The translations under genes were made by a program, and so were the position numbers. Positions 7,988 to 16,115 of a DNA stretch of 64,000 nucleotides are shown here, in pieces; position 1 is the stretch's first letter, and the number at the start of each line of letters is the position of its first letter. A model generated the notes under the pieces. That model did no database searches and had not been told where the DNA came from. It worked only from the letters and a program-made list of their open reading frames with translations. This DNA is from Bacillota bacterium (GTDB taxonomy: Bacteria > Bacillota > Clostridia > Christensenellales > Aristaeellaceae). The DNA lies in assembly GCA_023411375.1 (NCBI GenBank), contig JAEYOW010000010.1, positions 248,001-312,000 on the forward strand, in the 5' to 3' direction.

Positions 7988-8581
7988 TTACGCCTTGACG
8001 GTCTTTTGCATATCCTCGCCCAGCCAGTATTTTTTCAGCGGCGCAAAGCTCGCAAACGCAACCACCGAGGTGATAATGATTTCCGGTAGCATATAGGATC
8101 CGTTATAAGCCAGCGACCATACCGCAGAGGCCCAGCCCAGCTCGTTTGGCCACATCGTTTCCCAGATGAGAACCCCGCTGAGAAAATGGCACACAAAGCG
8201 CACAAAGAACGTAACCGCAATTCCCGTAACGATCGACCAGCGGCGGTCTCTGATCACGCCGTTGAAGCAGGCTGAAAATCCGATAACCGTAAAGGCCAGG
8301 ATATAATCCAATAAGATAATACCCACCGCCGTCAACGCATCCGGCGCATATTGTACGTTGTTTAGGCCAAGCAGCATCTGAATTACGCTGTACACCAGCG
8401 CGCTGAGCACACCCCACTTGGTTCCGTGGCGGTGCGCGATCATCACCAACGGCAGCATGCTGCATACCGTTATGCCGCCGCCCAGCGCCCAGGGTCCCTT
8501 GAAGTCGAACAGGCTTAGCACCGTGCCGATCGCAATGAGCAGCGCGCATTCTACCAACCGTTTGAGAGCTTTGGAATCCAT
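7988..8581 (-). CDS. thiT: ThiT, thiamine-binding S component of an ECF transporter
   Basis: A 197-residue, six-helix membrane protein that captures thiamine for uptake and docks onto a shared EcfAA'T energising module, which is not in this window. Family motifs are clear: GGGITVCSMLPL in the first half, RHGTKWGVLSALVYS in loop 3, LDYILAF, and RFVCHFLSGVLIW with NGSYMLPE near the end, where the thiamine-contacting Trp, His and Tyr residues lie. Start ATG has AGGAGGGG 8 bases ahead. Control by a TPP riboswitch with an overlapping terminator just upstream independently confirms the assignment. Confidence 0.96.
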   Translation of the reverse strand: MDSKALKRLVECALLIAIGTVLSLFDFKGPWALGGGITVCSMLPLVMIAHRHGTKWGVLSALVYSVIQMLLGLNNVQYAPDALTAVGIILLDYILAFTVIGFSACFNGVIRDRRWSIVTGIAVTFFVRFVCHFLSGVLIWETMWPNELGWASAVWSLAYNGSYMLPEIIITSVVAFASFAPLKKYWLGEDMQKTVKA

Positions 8582-8597
8582 GGAAAATCCCCTCCTG

Positions 8598-8636
8598 AAA
8601 ATAAAAATCCCCGCGCCTGCGGGTTATGCAGCGCGA
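8598..8636 (-). terminator. Riboswitch-controlled intrinsic terminator upstream of thiT
   Basis: On the minus strand CGCGCTGC pairs with GCAGGCGCG (one bulged G), followed by GGGATTTTTATTTT. It lies between the TPP aptamer and the thiT ribosome binding site, the expected place for a transcription-attenuation expression platform. Confidence 0.75.
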
Positions 8637-8654
8637 GCCATCAAGGGAATATTC

Positions 8655-8752
8655 CGTTGATTCCTACGCCGGCATTACCCGGATCAGGTTCCAGGGTCCC
8701 GGGCCGATGCCCGATCTCAGCCGACGTCCGTCAGCACCCCTTGTGCATTGCA
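8655..8752 (-). ncRNA. TPP riboswitch (THI element)
   Basis: On the minus strand the conserved THI-box segments appear in order: GGGGTGCTGAC, then GGCTGAGAT, then ACCCTGGAACCTGATC and GGGTAATGCCGGCGTAGGAA. These make up the pyrimidine- and pyrophosphate-sensing arms of the aptamer. Thiamine pyrophosphate binding should favour the terminator just downstream and shut off thiT. The exact ends of P1 are approximate. Confidence 0.96.
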
Positions 8753-8834
8753 CGGGTGTATTATAATCCTCAACGGATGGTTTGTCAAGCCGTGCTTTCC
8801 GTGCTACAATACCTTAAAAGAGGGGGGATTTGCC

Positions 8835-9461
8835 ATGGGAACATGCTTCATCGTAGGAGCGGGCGATTTTACGCCGCGGGGTTTTACGCCCGGCCCGGAG
8901 GATTTGATCATAGCCGCCGATGGCGGCTATCTGGCGCTTCGGGCGGTCGGAGTGACTCCTCACCTGCTGCTGGGGGATTTCGACTCCCTGGGCAGCCTGG
9001 AAAAGCTGCCCGCGAACCTGCCTGTCCAGCGGCATCCCGTCCAAAAGGACGATACCGATATGGGCATCGCGCTTGCGGAGGGCTGGGAGCGCGGCTGCCG
9101 CGACTTTGCGATCTACGGCGGCGGCGGCGGACGCGTCGACCACCTGCTTGCGAACATTCAATGCATGTGCCGCTACAGCCGTCTTGGCGGACGGCTGCGG
9201 CTTGTAGATCAAAGCTATGAAATTTTTACACTGACAAACGGCACGCTTACGCTGCCAGCGCGGCCCACCGGCACGCTTGTCAGCGTTTTCTGCCATGGGG
9301 AGACCGCGCGCGGCGTGACGCTTCGCGGCCTGATGTATCCACTCACCAACGCCACACTCACCTGCGACTATCCGCTGGGCGTCAGCAACCAGACGCTTTC
9401 GGACGTAACCCCCGCGGAAGTCTCGGTGCAACGTGGAACCGTCTATATCATGGTGTATTGA
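8835..9461 (+). CDS. thiN: Thiamine pyrophosphokinase
   Basis: Transfers pyrophosphate from ATP to thiamine to form the cofactor TPP. The 208-residue protein has the family blocks AADGG (27-31), LGDFDSLG (46-53), KDDTDMG (71-77) and GGGGGRVDH (95-103), which form the ATP/Mg and thiamine sites at the dimer interface. The ATG at 8835 follows GAGGGGGGA; an earlier in-frame ATG has no ribosome binding site and adds a non-family extension. It is divergent from thiT, so import and activation of thiamine sit side by side. No riboswitch is seen on this strand. Confidence 0.95.
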   Translation: MGTCFIVGAGDFTPRGFTPGPEDLIIAADGGYLALRAVGVTPHLLLGDFDSLGSLEKLPANLPVQRHPVQKDDTDMGIALAEGWERGCRDFAIYGGGGGRVDHLLANIQCMCRYSRLGGRLRLVDQSYEIFTLTNGTLTLPARPTGTLVSVFCHGETARGVTLRGLMYPLTNATLTCDYPLGVSNQTLSDVTPAEVSVQRGTVYIMVY

Positions 9462-9485
9462 GAGGCTTGGAGTTTCCAAAGTCTT

Positions 9486-11642
9486 CTACCGCTGATTCTC
9501 ATACCCTTCCTGGGCGACTGCCATCGCTTCGCCGTTTTCCAGCAATGTAGCGCCCTGGTCGATGCAAGTTCCGCCGGCTGCGTTCCATACGGCCACCGCG
9601 CCGTTCCCGCTGGCGCGGACGGTTACCTCCTTCCCAATGGTTATCACGCCGTAGTTCGCGACCGCGACCGGCCCTTTTTGGGTTGTGATGTCGCCCATAT
9701 TCAACTCCGCGACGGCTCCCCGCTCGTTTTTAATCGCATAGTATTGGTTGGTTGTCAACGTATTCGGCCCGCTCATGGTGAGCGTTCCGCTCGTGTTGTG
9801 AATCATGGCATAGTTGCTGTATGGCGGCGGCTCCGGCCTTGTCACGGCCGCGCCTTTAAGGCTCAGAACGCCCCCGAGGTTAGTCAGCCCACCGTTCCCA
9901 GCCAGCACAACGTCGACCCCTTCGCCCAATTCAAGCATTCCGCTGCTGCCAATCGCAATTTCGAATCCCGCGATCAGCCGCGAGCCCTCCCGGCCTTTGA
10001 TTGTGATGCTTTTACCGTCGATCCTTAGGCCGCTCAGGCAGGTAATATCCCCGTTCAGGTAAAAGGTTCCGCCATCGGCTCCTTCTATATATTTAATTAA
10101 CTCCTGATAAGAATAAACATCGACCGGCGCGCCCATCTTGACGCGGTCTGGCCTTCCGTTAACCAGTTGCGCTCCTCCGGTCAGGTTGACGCTGGCCTTT
10201 CCATCCGCTATGATCGATTCGCCGAATTTTCCATCAACCGTGATTACGGAAATAACGCCATCCTTCATGGTCATACCGCCTGGTTCGTTCACCACGACGC
10301 CTTTCACATTCGACGCTCCGGAACATTCCACCCGTCCGCCCATTTGGTGAAACTCGCCATTTGGGGCGACCAGCACGCCAAACGCCCCGCCCACATGGCT
10401 GCGCGCCTCAATTTCGCCGCCATAGAGATTGATGACCGAGCCGCCGTCAATAAACGCCGCCGATATGACATCGTCCTGTCCGCTGTAAGTTTCTCTAACG
10501 GTCCGGTATACGCCGCGGTAAATATTCACCGTGCCCGCCCCCAGCGACAGGGCGGCGCCGCCCTGCGTGCTTACCACAAAATCACCGCAAAGGTTAAGCA
10601 CGGTTCCATAATCGCGGACACGGAAGGCCATATCTCCCGCGCCATTAAAATGCGCGTCACCGGTAAGGGTGATGTTTCTGTTCTGAAAATAAACCGGACC
10701 CTCCAGCTCAATTTCGCCCGTCGCCTCAATGGTGCCCGTGCCACCTTCGGGAATACGCCAGATGGCCCGTTGCAATTCCGCCTGGCTGGACACCACAGGA
10801 ATGCGCTTCTCAAAGGCCTTAGGCAAAAAAAGTATCAGCGCGGCCAGAACCGCGGTTCCCAGCGCGATCATGGCGCGGAGCAGAGGTTTGCGCATCACCG
10901 CGTGCTTTAGCTGCTTTGCGTCCCGGTAGCGTGCTTTGGGGTCAAACCGCGTGCATTTACGAAAAATCCGCCTGACGCGGCGAGGCATTTTCGCGCCTTC
11001 CGGATCTTTTGTGGTACCGCCATACAGGGCCGCTATGGTCATGCCCAGGCCGTAAATATCCGCGCGCGGATCGGACTGGCAAAAGCCGAACTGCTCCGGC
11101 GCGGCGAAACCCTCCGTCAGGTACAGCCGCGTGTCATGTCCGCCGCCCTCCCTCGGGTTGCGGGCGCTCTCCATATCGATCAGCACGCATTGGTTATCGG
11201 CGGTCAGCACCACATTCTCAGGCTTGATGTCGCGGCAGACCATCCCCGCGCCATGCAGCCGGATGAGCGTATCGCACAGCGAACAGACGACCCGCCGGAA
11301 GGTTTTCGCGGTAATGGGATCCCCCTCCCGAATCAGCTCCAACAGCGTCTGACCGGGCACATAGGTGCGAACCAGCACGCAGCAGCCGTCCGCTTCCCCA
11401 AGCAATACCGGAACGGGCGTTAATCCCGGCAGCTTCCGCTGCGCCACCAATAGGCGCTGGTATTCCTCCCTGAGCAGCCCCGCCGCCTCTCCCTTCTTGA
11501 CCTTGGCGGTATAAGCCGCTCCAAGCTCATCCGAAAAAAGATAGGCCGCGCCGTTTTCCCTTTCCAGAAAGCACAGCTCATACTTCAGCCCGTCGCCCCA
11601 CTTTGACAGCACCTGACAGACCGCGCTCATTCCAAATTCCAT
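9486..11642 (-). CDS. Transmembrane Ser/Thr protein kinase with a beta-helix-like extracellular domain
   Basis: A 718-residue Hanks-type kinase. The cytoplasmic domain (about 20-250) keeps the ATP-binding Lys (K47 in YTAKVKK), the catalytic loop D138 and N143, and the metal-binding D156; the APE motif is AAPEQ. Two signature motifs are altered: HRD is CRD (VCRDIKPEN) and DFG is DME. One transmembrane helix follows (about 257-276). Residues about 290-718, outside, are short Gly- and Asn-rich strands with repeated LTGG, LNLGG-like and INLYGGEIEA patterns, suggesting a right-handed beta-helix of the pectin-lyase type, instead of the PASTA repeats of PknB. The ATG at 11642 is preferred to an adjacent TTG. 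It is convergent with thiN and apparently monocistronic. The ligand and targets are unknown. Confidence 0.87.
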   Translation of the reverse strand: MEFGMSAVCQVLSKWGDGLKYELCFLERENGAAYLFSDELGAAYTAKVKKGEAAGLLREEYQRLLVAQRKLPGLTPVPVLLGEADGCCVLVRTYVPGQTLLELIREGDPITAKTFRRVVCSLCDTLIRLHGAGMVCRDIKPENVVLTADNQCVLIDMESARNPREGGGHDTRLYLTEGFAAPEQFGFCQSDPRADIYGLGMTIAALYGGTTKDPEGAKMPRRVRRIFRKCTRFDPKARYRDAKQLKHAVMRKPLLRAMIALGTAVLAALILFLPKAFEKRIPVVSSQAELQRAIWRIPEGGTGTIEATGEIELEGPVYFQNRNITLTGDAHFNGAGDMAFRVRDYGTVLNLCGDFVVSTQGGAALSLGAGTVNIYRGVYRTVRETYSGQDDVISAAFIDGGSVINLYGGEIEARSHVGGAFGVLVAPNGEFHQMGGRVECSGASNVKGVVVNEPGGMTMKDGVISVITVDGKFGESIIADGKASVNLTGGAQLVNGRPDRVKMGAPVDVYSYQELIKYIEGADGGTFYLNGDITCLSGLRIDGKSITIKGREGSRLIAGFEIAIGSSGMLELGEGVDVVLAGNGGLTNLGGVLSLKGAAVTRPEPPPYSNYAMIHNTSGTLTMSGPNTLTTNQYYAIKNERGAVAELNMGDITTQKGPVAVANYGVITIGKEVTVRASGNGAVAVWNAAGGTCIDQGATLLENGEAMAVAQEGYENQR

Positions 11643-11765
11643 CAAACCTATCTCCAGACTCTGCCGGTATTGACGCTATTTCCGTCCGGCCTACCCTGGC
11701 TCCAGTTTACCATGCCGCTAAAGCAAACTCAAGCAGGATTCGCCAAAATCCGGGGATCGGCATGC

Positions 11766-11799
11766 GAAAGACGGCGCTTGTTTCCAAGCGCCGTCTTTC
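11766..11799. terminator. Strong hairpin downstream of the Gfo/Idh gene
   Basis: A 15-bp perfect stem (GAAAGACGGCGCTTG with CAAGCGCCGTCTTTC) with loop TTTC. No T-run follows on either strand, so termination efficiency is uncertain. It separates the Gfo/Idh gene from the kinase gene; both are on the minus strand. Confidence 0.6.
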
Positions 11800-11857
11800 A
11801 CTATCGACGTTACCGCTGAGCAAACTGCTTTGCTGGTAACATGGGATATCAGGGGCG

Positions 11858-12895
11858 TTAAACCAGCCCGCTGTAATCCACCTCAACCGGCATGCGCGTT
11901 TTGGCGGATTCCATGATCGCCAGTATCGCCAGCGACGTCCGCGCCGCATCCTCCAGGCTCACGACAAACGGCTCGTCCGCCGCCAGTTTATCCACAAAGC
12001 TGCGGATGCTTTCATAGGCGAAGCCCTTGACCCGTCCATGAATCCGGTTGCGGACAAGCACGTCCGGAACCACGACCTTTTCATCCGAATAATACTGTAT
12101 CAGGTTGTGGTTGCTGGCGTCGATGGCGATCATTCCCCGGTCGCCGCAAAGGTTGCATTTGATATCGTTGACGCACGGATTGGCGTTGGGCGTAATCCAC
12201 CCGTTCTCCATCTGCGCCACGCCACCCCGCTCAAACTCCATAGTGGAAAGAAAGGTGTCCTCCGTAGGGACGCCCAGCCCGTCCAGCACCCCGCGCGCCG
12301 AAACGGTGTACACTCGCCGCACCCTGTCCTCAAACAGCCACTGCAGCGTATCAAAGCTATGGCTGCCCAAAAACCAGAGGATGGACGACCGCGCCGCCCA
12401 GGGCAGCATGTCGGTTGCAACCCATTTCACATCGTTTAAGCGTATATAGGCGTTACGCAGCGTGCCCAGGCCGCCCTCCTCCACCATACGCCTGGCCTCG
12501 GCAAAGGGCGGGCTCCATCGGTTGTGAAGGTCCACCATCACGCGCACGCCGCTTTCCCGTGCCGCGCGCACGATGCGCAACACATCCGCACGGGTGGTCG
12601 CCAGCGGCTTTTCAATTAGCAGATGCTTGCCCGCCGCCGCGCAGGCAACCGCGATATCGGCGTGCAGATGATCGGGGGTTACGATGGAAACCGCGTCGAA
12701 GCCTCCAGCCTCCAGCATTTCCTCCACGCTGCCGTAAACACTGGGAATCCCATACTTATCCGCCAGCGCCCTCGCCCGGTCCACGTCCCGGTCGCAGATA
12801 GCGACGGGCTCTGCAAGGGGATGTTCCCGGTAGATGGCCGCGTGCGTATCTCCCCACACACCCGCGCCCACAATGGCAATGCGAATCGTCCTCAT
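11858..12895 (-). CDS. Gfo/Idh/MocA-family NAD(P)-dependent oxidoreductase
   Basis: A 345-residue two-domain sugar oxidoreductase. The N-terminal Rossmann fold starts RIAIVGAGVWGDTHA (GxGxxG), followed by the family EKPLA motif, whose Lys contacts the nicotinamide and substrate. The C-terminal alpha/beta domain has GSHSFDTLQWL, which supplies the catalytic His. Its start overlaps the stop of the SIS-domain gene by 4 bases (ATGA), so the two are translationally coupled. With an isomerase-type partner it may oxidise or epimerise an amino- or keto-sugar derivative, but the substrate cannot be told from sequence. Confidence 0.88.
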   Translation of the reverse strand: MRTIRIAIVGAGVWGDTHAAIYREHPLAEPVAICDRDVDRARALADKYGIPSVYGSVEEMLEAGGFDAVSIVTPDHLHADIAVACAAAGKHLLIEKPLATTRADVLRIVRAARESGVRVMVDLHNRWSPPFAEARRMVEEGGLGTLRNAYIRLNDVKWVATDMLPWAARSSILWFLGSHSFDTLQWLFEDRVRRVYTVSARGVLDGLGVPTEDTFLSTMEFERGGVAQMENGWITPNANPCVNDIKCNLCGDRGMIAIDASNHNLIQYYSDEKVVVPDVLVRNRIHGRVKGFAYESIRSFVDKLAADEPFVVSLEDAARTSLAILAIMESAKTRMPVEVDYSGLV

Positions 12896-14013
12896 TTGCG
12901 TTCCCCTTTCTCCTGTACGGCAGGCCCCTGTTTTGCCGCGCGTCCCGTTTCGTTGTGGGTATCGAAGTAGCTGTACATCACCCGGTTATCGTGCGGGGCG
13001 AACAGGTCGCGGCCCTGCGACACGGCCAGCTGATAGGCCATGGTCTGCGTCGCCGCGGCAAACACAAGGCAATCGAGGCTTCCGGTGCATTCAAAGGGCA
13101 AATCGTGTTCGTCCAGCACATCCGCGCCGATTAAAAAGCCGTTGTGCTTTTCGTTTTTCATATAGGCGCACAGCGAACGCGCCTTTTGGCTATCGACGCC
13201 GCCGTCGTTCAGCACAATTACGCAATGGCGCTCCGTATAGCCGTAATTGGGCGCGTGAAGCCCTTCCTCCAGCTCATAGGCGAGCGAGATAATCTGCGGC
13301 GTTTCCCATACCTTGACGGACGCTTCCAGCGCCACGCCGTAAAGCGCGCCCACGCCGGTGAACACCAGGCAGTCTGAACGCAGCATCTGCCTGCGTTCCC
13401 TGTTAAGCCAGGCAAGCGTCTGGTCGATTACCGCCGGAATTTGCCGCGCGGCCCTTGCCGCGTCCGCAAGGCAGGCGTCGCGCGCTTGGGGAGAAACCGT
13501 ACCCTTGCGCTCGCCCATCCACAGGCCGAGCAGCACAAGGGTCAGCACCGACGCGCTGTAGCCGATGGTCCGCATCGGGTATTCCTCATGGCCGCAACCC
13601 ATATCCAAAAACACATCCGCTTCCCGCGCCAACGGCGTATCAGGCGACTCCGAAACCGCTACCGTGCGGTATCCAAGGCGGCGCGCCTCCTTCAGCGCAT
13701 CGCGCGTAAGCGTACTCGTGCCGGTTTGCGAAACAAAAGCATACAAGGCGTTCGGGTTTCGAACCGCCTTCTCGTTTAAAAACTCGCCCGGCAAAACGGG
13801 CGTAACGCGCACGCCGGCCGCCCGCTGGGCCGGATAGCGCGCCGTAACCGCGCTTGTGTTGGAGGTACCGCATCCAATTAAAACCAGCTCGTCCGCCGCC
13901 TCCATCAAGCCGCCAAAGCGGTCGTCCAGAGGATGAAACGTTTTTTCCCGATGATCCAGTATCCACTTCAGGCGTTCCGGGACACGCCTGATGCAATCCA
14001 GCATGCTTACCAT
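12892..14013 (-). CDS. SIS-domain sugar isomerase/deglycase-like protein
   Basis: A 373-residue protein with two SIS folds, related to the isomerase half of GlmS and to FrlB/AgaS-type enzymes that act on phosphorylated amino sugars or fructosamine-6-phosphates. Visible motifs are the first SIS segment LVLIGCGTSNTSAVTA, the phosphate-binding Ser-rich turn FVSQTGTSTLT, and VKVWETP with the conserved Glu region in the second half. It lacks a glutaminase domain and so is not GlmS. The ATG at 14013 follows GAGGTG at 7 bases; longer starts add a non-family N-terminus. It is the first gene of a two-gene unit with a Gfo/Idh oxidoreductase. Confidence 0.82.
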   Translation of the reverse strand: MVSMLDCIRRVPERLKWILDHREKTFHPLDDRFGGLMEAADELVLIGCGTSNTSAVTARYPAQRAAGVRVTPVLPGEFLNEKAVRNPNALYAFVSQTGTSTLTRDALKEARRLGYRTVAVSESPDTPLAREADVFLDMGCGHEEYPMRTIGYSASVLTLVLLGLWMGERKGTVSPQARDACLADAARAARQIPAVIDQTLAWLNRERRQMLRSDCLVFTGVGALYGVALEASVKVWETPQIISLAYELEEGLHAPNYGYTERHCVIVLNDGGVDSQKARSLCAYMKNEKHNGFLIGADVLDEHDLPFECTGSLDCLVFAAATQTMAYQLAVSQGRDLFAPHDNRVMYSYFDTHNETGRAAKQGPAVQEKGERK

Positions 14014-14182
14014 ACCTTCGCACCTCGCCTGTTCGGTTGATTGGTTCAGTTTTTTATTCCGGAACGCCCGCACAGAGCCGTTATGCCCTTTGTTAAACGG
14101 TACGGCGCGTGCCATTCTGATTTGAAATTTGGGTATACAAAGCACAGCGTCGCTTGGGCGGCGCTTTCGTCAAGGAGGATTG

Positions 14183-15277
14183 TTATTCGGCAACAGGGGG
14201 GACGGCCTGCGCACGCGGGCCGGTTGTTCCCCTGTCAATCAGCGTGGTTTTCAGTTCCAGCCGTTCGGTGGGCTGTTCGGGATGCTCAAGCCTGCGCAGG
14301 CACATCTGCGCGCTATGGTAGCCCGCCTCCTGAAGAGGCTGGCGCATCGACGTCACAGGCCGGACTCCAAGCTGAGCCGCAAGGCCGATTTCATCGTCAA
14401 ACCCAATAATGGACACATCTCCAGGTACGCGCAACCCCGCTTCCTCCAGCGCGCGCACCGCGCCAAAAGCGGAGATATCCGTAGCGAAGAACAGCGCGTC
14501 CGGTACAATGCCGCGTTCCAGCATGCGTTTCATCTCCAGGTAGCCCTGATCAAAAAACACAGTGTGCCATCCGATGGGCTGCCTGCGGTTGGCCGGCAGG
14601 GCGGAGAAATCAGGGAAAACGATCAGGTTGCGGTCAACGGGCATACCGTGGTACTGCAACGCGTTGATATAGCCCTGCATGCGGTCTACAGTGATCTTGA
14701 GGTTCATGTTGCCGGCGATATGGGCAATTTTTCGATGCCCCTGCGCGATCAGGTGCTCTGTGGCAGCGAAGGCCCCGCCAACGTTATCGATCACAATACG
14801 GTCCGTCTGCGCGGCGCTCAGGTCGTTTTCGATCAGCACGAAGGGAAAGCGCGTCTCGGCCAGGCGGATGATCAGATCGTCGTTGCACACCTGCGAACCA
14901 TAGATGATCACCCCGTCCACGCGGCCGCGCGTGAGGTATTCCAGCTGGCGCTTTTTGCGCTCCACATCCCCAAAGGAGCTGGTGTAGATCAGGGTATACT
15001 TTTCCCCGTCCGGCGCGTCCTGCGCGCCCAGCTCCAGGCCTCTGAGCAGCGGCACGGCAAAATCCGTCGCCATCAGCTCCATCAACACGCCCACGCTGTA
15101 CGTCCTCTGGGTGACAAGAGAGCGAGCGAGCGCGTTGGGCGTATAGTTCAGCGCCTGAATTGCCTCGGCAATCCGCTCGCGGGACTGCCCGCTGACGCCA
15201 GCCTTGCCGTTTAAATACCGGGATACCAGCGCTTTGGAAACGCCGGCAAGCTGCGCAACGTCCTTAATCGTACTCAC
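14183..15277 (-). CDS. LacI-family transcriptional regulator (first copy)
   Basis: A 364-residue repressor. The N-terminal helix-turn-helix is TIKDVAQLAGVSKALVSRYL (3-22) followed by the hinge helix region LNYTPNALARSL. The remainder is the periplasmic-binding-protein-like sensor domain, with the standard late motif VPGDVSIIGFDDE. The start codon is GTG. Position 5 of the recognition helix has Ala-Leu (SKALVSRYLNG) rather than the common Ser-Thr-Val. Two LacI-like palindromes lie in its own upstream region, suggesting autoregulation. It is bracketed by the SIS/Gfo pair and the ten-gene sugar operon and could control either. Confidence 0.93.
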   Translation of the reverse strand: MSTIKDVAQLAGVSKALVSRYLNGKAGVSGQSRERIAEAIQALNYTPNALARSLVTQRTYSVGVLMELMATDFAVPLLRGLELGAQDAPDGEKYTLIYTSSFGDVERKKRQLEYLTRGRVDGVIIYGSQVCNDDLIIRLAETRFPFVLIENDLSAAQTDRIVIDNVGGAFAATEHLIAQGHRKIAHIAGNMNLKITVDRMQGYINALQYHGMPVDRNLIVFPDFSALPANRRQPIGWHTVFFDQGYLEMKRMLERGIVPDALFFATDISAFGAVRALEEAGLRVPGDVSIIGFDDEIGLAAQLGVRPVTSMRQPLQEAGYHSAQMCLRRLEHPEQPTERLELKTTLIDRGTTGPRAQAVPPVAE

Positions 15278-15296
15278 GCGATCTCTCCATTCTGCA

Positions 15297-15308
15297 TAAA
15301 CCGTTTCA
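15297..15308. promoter_or_regulatory. LacI-like operator upstream of the first LacI gene
   Basis: TAAACCGTTTCA, a near-palindrome with the central CG and flanking AAAC/GTTT typical of LacI-family sites, lies 20 bases upstream of the LacI start. Confidence 0.5.
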
Positions 15309-15323
15309 CATCTTCATGATACC

Positions 15324-15336
15324 CAAACCGGTTATG
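15324..15336. promoter_or_regulatory. Second LacI-like operator upstream of the first LacI gene
   Basis: CAAACCGGTTATG contains the palindrome AACCGGTT and lies 16 bases from the previous box, between the LacI gene and the end of the sugar operon. Confidence 0.5.
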
Positions 15337-15370
15337 TTTGTCAATGGAGCTGCCCAGCCCAGCCGTCCTG

Positions 15371-16096
15371 TTATCCCTCTATTTCGTTCAGGTTGATATC
15401 ATGCCCCAGCGCAATGGCCTCCTCGATGATCTTGACCGCCGAGCCCAGGCCGATACCAAAGCGGTTCGCGCCCAGCTTGTACATGCGCAGCAGCGTGTCA
15501 AGGTCGCGTACGCCTCCCGCTACCTTCAGCTTGCAGCGCTCTCCGATAGCGACCTTCATCACCCTCACGTTGTCAAGACTGGTAGGCTTGCTGGAAAATC
15601 CGGTGCCGGACTTGACATAATCCGCACCCGCCTCCATGCACAGCTCGCAGGCCTTGGTGATCTCCCCGTCGGTCAACAGCATGGCCTCGATAATCACCTT
15701 GAGCGACGCGCCTCGCGTGGCTTCGCGCACGGCGTGGATGTCGGCCGTCACTTCATCATAGCGCTTGGACTTGAGCCAGCCCACGTTCATCACCATATCG
15801 ACTTCCGCCGGGTTCAGCGACATGAAATACTCCGCCTGCTGCACCTTGGTGCGAGTGGCCTCCTGCCCGCTGGGGAAGCTCAGCGACGTGCCAAAGGCCG
15901 TGTTGGTTTCCTTCAGCAGCTCGCTTAGCAACTCGTAATAGCCCGGCCACGCAAAGCAGCAGCCAAAATCATACTTTTTGCATGCCTCCACCAGCGCGTA
16001 CACATCCTCGTAGGAGGTATCCAGCTTTAGCACGCTGGGGTCCATCATATACGCGATATCCTTTACTGTTAAAACTTCCTTGCGGTATTCCTTCAT
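15371..16096 (-). CDS. deoC: DeoC-type aldolase
   Basis: A 241-residue class I aldolase of the deoxyribose-phosphate aldolase fold, which splits 2-deoxyribose-5-phosphate to acetaldehyde and glyceraldehyde-3-phosphate in the classical enzyme. The Schiff-base Lys is K162 in DYVKSGTGFS. The second active-site Lys is K191 in LKVAGGVRD, and the acidic relay residue is D100 in VDMVMNVG. It is the last gene of the long catabolic operon, 19 bases after the flavoenzyme gene. No deoxynucleoside genes (deoA, deoB) accompany it, so it may cleave a different keto- or deoxy-sugar phosphate made by the upstream enzymes. That is inference. Confidence 0.88.
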   Translation of the reverse strand: MKEYRKEVLTVKDIAYMMDPSVLKLDTSYEDVYALVEACKKYDFGCCFAWPGYYELLSELLKETNTAFGTSLSFPSGQEATRTKVQQAEYFMSLNPAEVDMVMNVGWLKSKRYDEVTADIHAVREATRGASLKVIIEAMLLTDGEITKACELCMEAGADYVKSGTGFSSKPTSLDNVRVMKVAIGERCKLKVAGGVRDLDTLLRMYKLGANRFGIGLGSAVKIIEEAIALGHDINLNEIEG

Positions 16097-16115
16097 GGTT
16101 GTTTCCTTCTTTCTA

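Noticed and set aside
7083..8096. 337-residue plus-strand reading frame
   Set aside because: Runs antisense through the YfbR-type gene, the gap and the thiT end; crosses a clear terminator.
12892..14013. Calling the SIS protein GlmS
   Set aside because: The N-terminal glutaminase domain with catalytic Cys1 is absent.
14129..15214. 361-residue plus-strand reading frame
   Set aside because: Antisense to the first LacI gene, no ribosome binding site, no motif.
15371..16096. Reading deoC as a nucleoside-catabolism gene
   Set aside because: No deoA, deoB, pdp or cdd nearby; it ends a sugar operon, so a nucleoside role is not supported by context, though the fold is certain.
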